From positions 1-5,279 of the forward strand of contig JAABTA010000079.1 in the NCBI GenBank assembly GCA_011390075.1: a stretch of 5,279 nucleotides of DNA, in the 5' to 3' direction. Shown piece by piece: positions 1 to 5,279 of this stretch. The DNA comes from Helicobacteraceae bacterium. Lineage in GTDB: Bacteria > Campylobacterota > Campylobacteria > Campylobacterales > SZUA-545. The notes beneath the pieces are model-generated. The model saw only the letters and a list, made by a program, of their open reading frames with translations. It had not been told where the DNA came from and searched no databases. The position numbers and the translations under genes were made by a program. Positions within the stretch are counted from its first letter, which is position 1; each line of letters opens with the position of its first letter.

Positions 1-86
1 GTGCTCTTTCGAGCCTGTTTGAACCATTCTGTCTCAAGATGTTTTATTATCTCAAATTCATTTTCAGGTTTTTTGTTTTTCAATAT

Positions 87-119
87 GTGAGAAACTCTAC
101 CTCTCGGTAGTTGTCTCAC
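87..119 (-). other. Hairpin with GNRA tetraloop in the rRNA leader
   Basis: On the minus strand the RNA would read GUGAGA, an internal loop, CUACC, GAGA, GGUAG, an internal loop, then UCUCAC. This gives two stacked perfect stems of 6 and 5 bp closed by a GAGA (GNRA-class) tetraloop. It lies downstream of boxA, between boxA and the expected 16S start. No U-run follows, so it is not an intrinsic terminator. A role in leader folding, processing or pre-16S assembly is inference. Confidence 0.55.
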
Positions 120-173
120 CTATCTAGTTTTTCTGTATCAAGCGACAAATCTTACTTCGTCTCTCTTGCTTAG

Positions 174-185
174 TTGTCAAAGAAC
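174..185 (-). promoter_or_regulatory. boxA-like rRNA antitermination site
   Basis: The minus strand reads GTTCTTTGACAA, which matches the E. coli rrn boxA core GCTCTTTAACAA at 10 of 12 positions. In the known system boxA RNA is bound by NusB-NusE and lets RNA polymerase resist Rho on untranslated rRNA. Its place about 150 nt downstream of a consensus promoter, in non-coding leader, supports the assignment. Confidence 0.7.
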
Positions 186-186
186 T

Positions 187-200
187 TCCCCAAATCGGGA
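187..200 (-). promoter_or_regulatory. boxB-like hairpin next to boxA
   Basis: On the minus strand TCCC, a GATTTG loop and GGGA form a 4-bp stem that ends 1-2 nt before the boxA-like element. The order hairpin then boxA copies the boxB-boxA arrangement of E. coli rrn leaders. The stem is short, so this rests mostly on position. Confidence 0.4.
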
Positions 201-334
201 GCGAAATTCTACTGTCTGTTGGCTTAAAGTTTGTTTAGATGTGAAACTAAATTTATTCAAGTTGGAGACATTTACAATACGCTTCCTCTCACAACCATTG
301 CCTCAGTCTGAAGCCTGCTTGTTTTGGGACGCGT

Positions 335-363
335 ATTATAAACACTTATCTCTGCCTTGTCAA
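335..363 (-). promoter_or_regulatory. Strong sigma-70 promoter of rRNA type
   Basis: On the minus strand a perfect -35 TTGACA (358-363) and a perfect -10 TATAAT (335-340) are separated by exactly 17 bp. Downstream of the -10 is the GC-rich discriminator ACGCGTCCC (326-334), the kind that makes rRNA promoters sensitive to ppGpp and initiating NTP levels in other bacteria. Upstream, 364-398 reads on the minus strand as A-tracts separated by short spacers, like an UP element. Transcription should start near 324-328. A full consensus promoter with this discriminator, facing a long non-coding leader with boxA, is best explained as an rrn promoter. The stringent-control property is inferred from the sequence. 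Confidence 0.87.
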
Positions 364-405
364 GAGGTTTTTGAAAGTTTTTTCGTTTTTTTACGATCTA
401 GCTCA

Positions 406-1113
406 CTAAGCTATATTGGTAAAGACATTTTGTACATCTTCGTCATCTTCTAATTTATCTATAAACTTTTCAATGTCCTCTAACTGCTCTTCGCTAAACT
501 CTACAGGTGCGTTTGGGACTCTTTGTAGGTTTGCTTTTTTTGCCTTAATTTGTAGATCTTCAATTTTTTTAGTCAGTTCTCCGAAACTAGTAAAATCTCC
601 ATAAATATAGACAGTATCTTCGTGCTCTTCCATCTCCTCGAGTCCAGCATCTATGAGTTCTAGCTCTAGCTCCTCTAAGTCATAATTCTCTTTTTCAAAA
701 GCAATCACTGCTTTCCTATCAAACATAAATTCCAGAGAACCACTATTAACAACCTGTCCGCCAGATTTTGAAAAAGCAGCCTTTACATTGGCTACAGTTC
801 TTGTAGTATTGTCTGTAAGACACTCAACAAACATGAGCACTCCATGGGGACCTTTGCCTTCATAAGTAACCTCAACCATCGTATCAGCATCTTTGCCACT
901 GGCTCTTTTAATGGCTGCCTCAATATTATCTTTTGGCATATTTTGAGCTTTTGCATTTTGGATAGCTGTTCTAAGTACTGGATTTAATTCTGGATCTTCT
1001 CCTCCAGATTTTGCAGCAATTGTGATTGCACGGGATAGTTTTGGAAATATTCTAGACATACTCGCCCAGCGCTTCTCTTTTGAAGCACGGCGATATTCAA
1101 ATGCTCTTCCCAC
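406..1113 (-). CDS. yebC: YebC/PmpR (TACO1) family protein
   Basis: The 235-residue protein matches the usual YebC length (about 235-250). Family landmarks are visible in order: an N-terminal helical domain with the basic MGRAFEYRRASKEKRW start, the ITIAAKSGGEDPELNPVLR block (30-48), NAKAQNMPKDNIEAAIKRA (53-71), YEGKGPHGV (84-92), ECLTDNTTRTVANV (97-110) and FSKSGG (114-119). The C-terminal half is acidic. YebC proteins are cytoplasmic; some are described as transcription regulators (PmpR), and more recent work on bacterial and mitochondrial members supports a role in relieving ribosome stalling, including at proline runs. Which applies here is not visible. The start is GTG at 1111-1113, preceded by AAAGG (1121-1125) with 7 nt spacing; the N-terminus is the conserved one. 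It lies 43 nt after the small Cys protein gene in the same direction. The TAG stop lies 42 nt before the -35 of the rRNA-type promoter, with no terminator between. Confidence 0.95.
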   Translation of the reverse strand: MGRAFEYRRASKEKRWASMSRIFPKLSRAITIAAKSGGEDPELNPVLRTAIQNAKAQNMPKDNIEAAIKRASGKDADTMVEVTYEGKGPHGVLMFVECLTDNTTRTVANVKAAFSKSGGQVVNSGSLEFMFDRKAVIAFEKENYDLEELELELIDAGLEEMEEHEDTVYIYGDFTSFGELTKKIEDLQIKAKKANLQRVPNAPVEFSEEQLEDIEKFIDKLEDDEDVQNVFTNIA

Positions 1114-1145
1114 TTTTTTTCCTTTAAGACGATTGAATTTTTAAA

Positions 1146-1151
1146 ATTATA
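1146..1151 (-). promoter_or_regulatory. Possible internal -10 element for yebC
   Basis: A perfect TATAAT lies on the minus strand in the 43-nt gap between the small Cys protein gene and yebC. It would start transcription near 1139, giving a leader of about 26 nt that includes the yebC ribosome binding site. No good -35 is seen at normal spacing, but Campylobacterota promoters often lack a clear -35. In DNA this AT-rich the match may be chance. Confidence 0.3.
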
Positions 1152-1156
1152 TCTTG

Positions 1157-1324
1157 TTACAGTTTATCTGCTTTGCAAAGGTACTCTTTGTCATTAGAGA
1201 CCCGAAAACATTTTGTACAATAATGGGTTGGATCTTTTGAGATCTTTTTTAACAGCGGATACACACTTTTTGGATCGAGTTTTTCCTGTTTTTTGAGTTT
1301 GCACAAAACTATCTTTTTACTCAT
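1157..1324 (-). CDS. Small Cys-containing protein, possible zinc binder (55 aa)
   Basis: This is a short gene of 55 codons, ATG to TAA, that begins MSKKIVLCKLKKQEKLDPKS and ends in NDKEYLCKADKL. The protein is very basic and has four cysteines: C8, C36 and C39 (YCTKCFR, a CxxC knuckle) and C50. That is compatible with one structural zinc site, as in minimal zinc-ribbon-like proteins; zinc binding is inferred. No signal peptide or membrane segment is seen. Evidence that it is real: it starts 8 nt after the phoH stop, has a good Shine-Dalgarno sequence AAGGA (1330-1334) 5 nt before the ATG that overlaps the phoH stop codon, and almost fills the gap between two conserved genes. This points to translational coupling within an operon. 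I do not recognise a named family. Nucleic acid binding would fit its charge and neighbours but is a guess. Confidence 0.8.
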   Translation of the reverse strand: MSKKIVLCKLKKQEKLDPKSVYPLLKKISKDPTHYCTKCFRVSNDKEYLCKADKL

Positions 1325-1332
1325 ACCTATCC

Positions 1333-2721
1333 TTAGTAATGCTTATGTGAACTAAAAAGATCCTCGGCCCACTCACACACCTTGCCTCTGACGCTTTTTT
1401 TAAGTTCAATGGCATAGAGTTTAACCTCTCCTTGTTCATTTCTTGTCTCATTAAGCAAAAAGCTAAGAGCGTTGTTCTGTTTCGAGAGGTAGACACTATC
1501 AACTTGATTAATATCTCCTATTATAACAACTTTCGAAGAGTCAGAGACGCGGGTTAGCACTAACTGCATAGATGAAAGGGAGAAGTTTTGTGCTTCATCA
1601 ATGATAATAACTGCATTACTTAAATTGCTTCCTCTTAAATTTCCAATGTAAGGAAAAGTGATATCATACTTTTTAATAAACTCATCAATCTTTGCTTCTA
1701 GATTTTCTCGGCTGAGATCTTTTTTTCCTCTTCTTAGTTCTACCCTTGCAAAAGTCTCGAGGGCGTCATTAATTGGTGTAAAATAGCCTCCTAATTTATC
1801 CTCCATGTCACCCTTTTTAAAACCGATATAGGCATCCTTATCAACACTATCTATTGGGTTTCTGACATAGACTATTTTTTCATAGGGGTTGTCTTTTTTG
1901 TCAATGAGTTTCATAGCACACGCAGTTGCAAGAGCCGTTTTTCCACTACCAGATGGAGAAGATGAAGCTATAATATCCACAGTTGGTTCCAACATTTGAT
2001 TGGTAAAGAAGAGTTGTTCTTTATTTCTTGGAGGAAGTTTTATCTCTCTTAGTTTCTCTTCATCTAAAAATTCAATTTTTCCATTAAAAATATTTGCCAA
2101 TACCTCATGGTCTGAGTTTTCCAGCTTAAAGACAATATTCTTCTCATTTGGCTTTAGTTCTACTCCTAGCTCCTTTTGGAGGTCTTGGATTGTTTTAAAG
2201 TGCAGATTCTCTAAATACTCATAACTAATGGGGATCTCTTTTGTAAACTCCAGTTTATCAATATCACTCTCAGTAACTTTTAAAGACTCACATTTTAGCC
2301 CCTTACTTCCCGCATAAGTTCTAAAAGCCATATCATTAGATACTAATATAAGATCATCATAGCCCTCTTCCACCCATAGAGCCGTCTCTATAATTCTTCT
2401 ATCATTCACCACACTTTGATAGTTGTTCGCAAAGCTCTCTTTGTACTCTTTTTGAGAGATTAAGTCTATTAAGATCTCATTGTGCTTTAAAGCTGTAACT
2501 GTGTGATTTTCATACTTTTTAATACCCAAAAGATCAGAATTTTGTAAAGAAGCATTGAATCTTCTTGCCATATAACCAACAGATCCCATATTGCTTTTAA
2601 GATGGTCACTCTCATTAAGCACAACATCTGTAATGACTATTTTATTTTTTCCCTCTTCTGAGAGAGCCTTAATATTATCAATAGAATCAATTATAACTGA
2701 AGTATCTAGTAGGTATGTCAT
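1333..2721 (-). CDS. PIN-PhoH ATPase (PhoH2-type), predicted RNA-acting
   Basis: The 462-residue protein fuses a PIN nuclease domain (about 1-150) to a PhoH P-loop ATPase domain (about 225-460), the PhoH2 arrangement; characterised PhoH2 proteins have ATP-dependent RNA unwinding and RNase activity. Likely PIN metal ligands are D6 (LLDTSVI), E37 (LNES), D107 (VNDRRI) and D130 (VSND), so the nuclease site looks intact. In the ATPase half, Walker A is SPSGSGKT (255-262), Walker B is VIIIDEAQN (371-379), a conserved LTR arginine is R391, and GDINQVD spans 402-408. The first Walker A position, usually glycine, is serine (S255); the catalytic GKT is kept. ATG at 2719-2721 is preceded by GAGG (2725-2728) only 3 nt away, rather close. 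A TATAAT lies about 25 nt upstream. It appears to be first in an operon with the small Cys protein and yebC. The exact RNA targets are unknown. Confidence 0.93.
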   Translation of the reverse strand: MTYLLDTSVIIDSIDNIKALSEEGKNKIVITDVVLNESDHLKSNMGSVGYMARRFNASLQNSDLLGIKKYENHTVTALKHNEILIDLISQKEYKESFANNYQSVVNDRRIIETALWVEEGYDDLILVSNDMAFRTYAGSKGLKCESLKVTESDIDKLEFTKEIPISYEYLENLHFKTIQDLQKELGVELKPNEKNIVFKLENSDHEVLANIFNGKIEFLDEEKLREIKLPPRNKEQLFFTNQMLEPTVDIIASSSPSGSGKTALATACAMKLIDKKDNPYEKIVYVRNPIDSVDKDAYIGFKKGDMEDKLGGYFTPINDALETFARVELRRGKKDLSRENLEAKIDEFIKKYDITFPYIGNLRGSNLSNAVIIIDEAQNFSLSSMQLVLTRVSDSSKVVIIGDINQVDSVYLSKQNNALSFLLNETRNEQGEVKLYAIELKKSVRGKVCEWAEDLFSSHKHY

Positions 2722-2746
2722 ATTCCTCGCTTAAATATTTTTTCCT

Positions 2747-2752
2747 ATTATA
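2747..2752 (-). promoter_or_regulatory. Probable -10 of the phoH operon promoter, perhaps bidirectional
   Basis: The minus strand carries a perfect TATAAT, placing the transcription start near 2740 and leaving a 5' leader of about 20 nt that holds the phoH Shine-Dalgarno sequence. No clear -35 is found at 17 bp; a T-rich stretch lies directly upstream, as is common for housekeeping promoters in Campylobacterota. On the plus strand the same bases read TATTAT (2746-2751), 5 of 6 to consensus, so one melted region could serve both divergent genes. The plus-strand use is less certain. Confidence 0.5.
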
Positions 2753-2835
2753 CAGAGAAAAAATGAATTCTAATTGAGAAGATGATTACTTTTTAGCTAC
2801 TTACAAATTACCTCTTCATTACTGTCATCTTATTG

Positions 2836-2847
2836 TTGAGATCTCAA
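2836..2847. repeat. 12-bp perfect palindrome TTGAGATCTCAA
   Basis: A perfect inverted repeat without spacer lies in the divergent intergenic region, about 40 bp before the ATG of the PHP-glycosyltransferase gene and downstream of its possible promoter. It could be a dimeric regulator site or a weak hairpin in the leader. GAGATC strings are common across this window, including in coding DNA (GAGATCTC at 3785-3792 and a second full GAGATCTCAA at 5214-5223), so a specific operator role is weakly supported. Confidence 0.25.
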
Positions 2848-2886
2848 TCTACACTTTCAAAACTTAACATTGGAGTCTCATACAAT

Positions 2887-5196
2887 ATGATACAAGCAGA
2901 CTTGCACCTACACTCAAGATTTTCCAGTAAATCCGCTGGATTTTTTTCTAAAAAATTGGATATGCATGAATCGTATAAATCACCTTTAGAGATCTATGAA
3001 ACCCTCTTCCAAAGGGGGATGACACACTTTACAATTACAGACCATGATGATATTAATGGCTGTTTAGAGATGGCTCATCTACCAAATAGTTTTATCAGCG
3101 AAGAAGCCACTGTCTATTTTCCAGAGGATAGGTGCAAAATTCATGTGCTCTGTTACGACATTAACGAAAAGATTCACAAAGAGATCACACAGCTTAGATA
3201 CAATGTGTATGATTTAGTTGATTACTTACAACAAGAGAAGATTCTTCACTCCCTTGCCCACCCTCTTTACGATATGGATGGAAAACTTTCTAAAACACAT
3301 ATTGAAAAGGCTCTTTTGCTTTTTGATAATTGGGAGATTATCAATGGTACGAGATCTGGAATGAGTGCAAAACTCACAGAAGAGATAGCTGAGAAATTCC
3401 AAGGAGAAAAGCTCTTAGATCTTGCTAATATTCATGGGTTTAATAAACGCACAAAAGAGCGTATAGGTTTTACTGCTGGCAGCGATGATCATAATGGCTT
3501 AGATATTGGAAAAACCTACACTAGCTGTGATGGAGAGACCTTGCAAGATCTCAAAAAGTCTCTAGGTGCTAGCCAAACAAAAGCAAAGGGGGAGTACGGC
3601 TCTCCTGTAAGGCTTACTCATATGATTATGGGCATCAGCTACGACTGGGCAAAGACAAAAACTAATAATAACTCACCCCTACTAGAGTACCTTTTTGGAA
3701 ACCCAAAAATAAATCTCTTGCATAAAATTATGGGAATTGGTAAGGTCAAAGAGTACACAAAACTTATCTCCAACATAGATCAAGAGATCTCTCCTGAAAA
3801 TCGCCACCAAATTGTTCATAGCTTTTTTAAAAACTTTTTTCCCTATCTTGTCAAAGAGTTTGCCCAAACTAAAAGTTTTGATATTGAGAAGATGAGTACT
3901 CTTTTGGGAAAAAGTGTCCTTTCTATTATTCCTACTGCATTTTATCTCTCTGTCTACTGGCAAAGGGCCGCAGAAAAAAAGAGATCGCGTCAGATCTATA
4001 GAGCTATGACTGGAGAGAAAAAAGATGTCCAAGGAAAGATTGCCTACTTTACAGACACTTTTAATGAGATAAATGGCGTAGCCCTTACTAGCCGTAAACT
4101 GCTAAAAATAGCACAAGAAGAGAACTACAATATTACCTTTATCACGGCGTATGATGAAGAGGTGCAAGATCCGTTTAGAAAAAACTTTAAACCGATGGTC
4201 AGCTTCTCTTTACCTGAGTACGAAGAGATCCCTGTAAATATTCCTCATTTTCTTGAGATGCTAGAATTTTGTGACCAAGAAAATTTTGATGTTATCTACG
4301 CAGCGACCCCTGGAGTTGTGGGAGTGTATGCTTTTTTTATCTCTAAGATCTTAAATCTGCCATTTGCCACCACTTTTCATACAGATTTTCCTGAGTATAT
4401 TGGAAAATACTCTAATGACCATATGTTTCAAGAACACATCTGGAATATCTTTGCCATGATGTTTAATAACTCCTCTAGAGTTCTCTCTCCTTCTAAGGAG
4501 TACAAGAAAATTTTGATTAAAAATGGTGTAAAAAAGAAAAAAATAGAGACCTTTACAAGAGGCGTAAACTACGAAAAATTTAGCCCAGATTTTAGAGACA
4601 AGGAGTATTGGAAGCAGTACGACAAAGTGTATGAAGGCGAGAAGATAGTGCTTTTTGTAGGCAGAGTGGCTAAAGAAAAAAATCTCGATCTCTTTGTTCA
4701 AGTGAGCGAAATTCTCCAAACAAATAGTGATCTCAAATTTGTCATTGTTGGAGATGGCCCCTATATGAAAACAATTAAAGAAAAGGCAAAAAATATTATC
4801 TTTACTGGATTTTTAGAAGGGCAGGATCTCTCAAGGGCTTTTGCCTCTGCTGATATTTTTCTCTTTCCTAGCGCCACAGAGACATTTGGAAATGTAGCCT
4901 TAGAAGCTAGTGCTAGTGGGATTGTCACAATAGTTTCAAGTGGTGGAGCGATAAAAGAGAATGTAGAAGATGGAGTGAGTGGCTTTGTTATTGATGGAAA
5001 TAATCCATTTGATTATGCCAAGCAAGTCGAGCGATTAGTCAGTTCAGATTCGCTTTTAGAACAGATGAAAAAGAATGCCCTTGAATTTATGAGAGGCAAA
5101 GATGAGAAGACACTTCTTGTGAAGATGATGAAGCTCTTCTCTTTGGGAAAACTGCGAAAAAAAGAGAAAACATTTATCACAGAAAGATCGTCATAA
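2887..5196 (+). CDS. PHP phosphoesterase - GT4 glycosyltransferase fusion
   Basis: This 769-residue two-domain protein starts with a PHP domain (about 1-240) whose metal-binding motifs look complete: ADLHLHS (D5, H7, H9), TDHDD (D52, H53, D54), IH at 85-86, HSLAHP (H121, H125) and GSDDH (D200, H202). A linker (about 240-380) includes a hydrophobic stretch near 343-358 that might touch the membrane. The rest (384-769) is a full-length GT4 GT-B enzyme: KIAYFTDTFNEINGV (384-398), FHTDFPEY (497-504), GVNYEKFSP, VGRVAKEKN with R593 and K598 for the nucleotide-sugar diphosphate, VGDGP (621-625) and an E-x7-E motif (E665, E673). FHTDFPEY and the ExxxxxxxE block resemble MgtA/SqdX-like lipid glycosyltransferases, so a glycolipid or envelope role is plausible; donor and acceptor are unknown. 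I chose ATG 2887 over TTG 2833 because the PHP domain begins there, GGAG (2872-2875) precedes it and TTG has no ribosome binding site. The next glycosyltransferase overlaps its stop. Confidence 0.92.
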   Translation: MIQADLHLHSRFSSKSAGFFSKKLDMHESYKSPLEIYETLFQRGMTHFTITDHDDINGCLEMAHLPNSFISEEATVYFPEDRCKIHVLCYDINEKIHKEITQLRYNVYDLVDYLQQEKILHSLAHPLYDMDGKLSKTHIEKALLLFDNWEIINGTRSGMSAKLTEEIAEKFQGEKLLDLANIHGFNKRTKERIGFTAGSDDHNGLDIGKTYTSCDGETLQDLKKSLGASQTKAKGEYGSPVRLTHMIMGISYDWAKTKTNNNSPLLEYLFGNPKINLLHKIMGIGKVKEYTKLISNIDQEISPENRHQIVHSFFKNFFPYLVKEFAQTKSFDIEKMSTLLGKSVLSIIPTAFYLSVYWQRAAEKKRSRQIYRAMTGEKKDVQGKIAYFTDTFNEINGVALTSRKLLKIAQEENYNITFITAYDEEVQDPFRKNFKPMVSFSLPEYEEIPVNIPHFLEMLEFCDQENFDVIYAATPGVVGVYAFFISKILNLPFATTFHTDFPEYIGKYSNDHMFQEHIWNIFAMMFNNSSRVLSPSKEYKKILIKNGVKKKKIETFTRGVNYEKFSPDFRDKEYWKQYDKVYEGEKIVLFVGRVAKEKNLDLFVQVSEILQTNSDLKFVIVGDGPYMKTIKEKAKNIIFTGFLEGQDLSRAFASADIFLFPSATETFGNVALEASASGIVTIVSSGGAIKENVEDGVSGFVIDGNNPFDYAKQVERLVSSDSLLEQMKKNALEFMRGKDEKTLLVKMMKLFSLGKLRKKEKTFITERSS

Positions 5197-5279
5197 TGAA
5201 GATAGCCCTTTTTACCGATACCATTGGAGATCTCAATGGGGTCTCTAGATTTATTACAGATATGGCTCTTTTGGCATTA
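5196..5279 (+). CDS. Second GT4-like glycosyltransferase, N-terminal fragment
   Basis: The ATG at 5196-5198 shares its A with the TAA stop of the upstream gene (TAATG), a standard sign of translational coupling. Only 28 codons lie in the window and the frame is open to the edge. The visible start, MKIALFTDTIGDLNGVSRFI, matches the first strand and glycine-rich loop of GT4 GT-B enzymes and lines up with KIAYFTDTFNEINGV at the start of the glycosyltransferase half of the upstream fusion. It is therefore probably a paralogous glycosyltransferase acting on the same product or its next step. No strong Shine-Dalgarno sequence precedes it, in keeping with coupling. Sugar specificity and C-terminal motifs cannot be seen. 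Confidence 0.8.
   Translation, partial: MKIALFTDTIGDLNGVSRFITDMALLAL

Larger units (their letters stand above)
1..326 (-). other. Leader of an rRNA operon (5' external transcribed region), partial
   Basis: This non-coding stretch, read on the minus strand, runs from the rRNA-type promoter at 335-363 to the window edge. It contains a boxA-like site (174-185), a boxB-like hairpin just before it (187-200), a GNRA-loop hairpin (87-119) and a small hairpin GCTC-GAAA-GAGC at 3-14. An imperfect hairpin lies near the 5' end of the transcript (300-314). I looked for the conserved start of 16S rRNA (complement of AGAGTTTGATC) and did not find it, so the 16S gene should begin left of position 1. No credible protein-coding gene is present on either strand. 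That this is a 16S leader is inferred from promoter plus boxA; no mature rRNA is seen. Confidence 0.72.

Noticed and set aside
1..330. tRNA or mature 16S rRNA at the left edge
   Set aside because: No cloverleaf with a GTTCGA-type T-loop and no conserved 16S start could be found on either strand.
399..413. Hairpin TAGCT-CACTA-AGCTA as a yebC terminator
   Set aside because: The stem is only 5 bp and AU-rich, and on the minus strand it is followed by A-tracts rather than a U-run, so it does not fit an intrinsic terminator.
166..453. Plus-strand open frame of 95 codons
   Set aside because: It overlaps the rRNA-type promoter, the boxA region and the end of yebC on the opposite strand. It has no Shine-Dalgarno sequence and no protein-like pattern.
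1317..2224. Open frames overlapping phoH (minus 1317-1502, plus 2000-2224)
   Set aside because: The PIN-PhoH frame over the same bases has clear conserved motifs, and the alternatives are out-of-frame or antisense shadows.
2833..2886. TTG start that would add 18 residues to the PHP-glycosyltransferase
   Set aside because: No ribosome binding site precedes TTG 2833, the extra residues resemble no PHP N-terminus, and ATG 2887 has GGAG upstream and begins directly at the ADLHLHS motif.
4006..4035. Internal ATG (Met374) as a separate start for the glycosyltransferase half
   Set aside because: No Shine-Dalgarno sequence lies before it and the frame is continuous from the PHP domain, so a single fused protein is the simpler reading.
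3682..4719. Minus-strand open frames within the fusion gene (3682-4032 and 4351-4719)
   Set aside because: They are antisense shadows of a well-supported gene, with low-complexity or implausible sequence and no ribosome binding sites.

Overview
The window looks like chromosomal DNA from an AT-rich member of the Campylobacterota (the former Epsilonproteobacteria, probably a Sulfurimonas-like or related lineage). This is inferred from the YebC N-terminus (MGRAFEYRRASKEKRW, the form I know from Campylobacter relatives), the low GC content, and the short T/A-rich intergenic regions. The genus cannot be fixed from this sequence alone. There is no sign of phage, insertion sequences, CRISPR or plasmid functions.

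Layout, left to right. (1) Positions 1 to about 398 are non-coding and read on the minus strand. They hold a very strong rRNA-type promoter (TTGACA, 17 bp, TATAAT, GC-rich discriminator, A-tract upstream) and a leader of more than 300 nt with a boxB-like hairpin, a boxA-like antitermination site and a GNRA-loop hairpin. The rRNA operon it serves should lie just left of position 1; no mature rRNA is visible in the window. (2) Positions 406-2721 are a minus-strand cluster, transcribed as PIN-PhoH ATPase, then a 55-residue Cys-containing protein, then YebC. The small gene sits 8 nt after the phoH stop, and its ribosome binding site overlaps that stop. (3) Positions 2722-2886 are a divergent intergenic region with a near-symmetric -10 element and a 12-bp perfect palindrome. 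(4) Positions 2887-5196 on the plus strand encode a 769-residue fusion of an N-terminal PHP metallophosphoesterase domain to a complete C-terminal GT4 glycosyltransferase. (5) At 5196 a second GT4-like glycosyltransferase begins, overlapping the fusion's stop codon, and runs off the window.

How the parts fit. The minus-strand cluster has an RNA/translation theme: a predicted RNA-acting PIN-PhoH protein, a possible zinc-binding small protein, and a YebC-family factor, feeding without a visible terminator towards an rRNA promoter. The plus-strand pair is a cell-envelope or glycolipid-type glycosyltransferase operon. The least ordinary items are the PHP-GT4 fusion, the small Cys protein embedded between phoH and yebC, and the missing first glycine in the PhoH P-loop.
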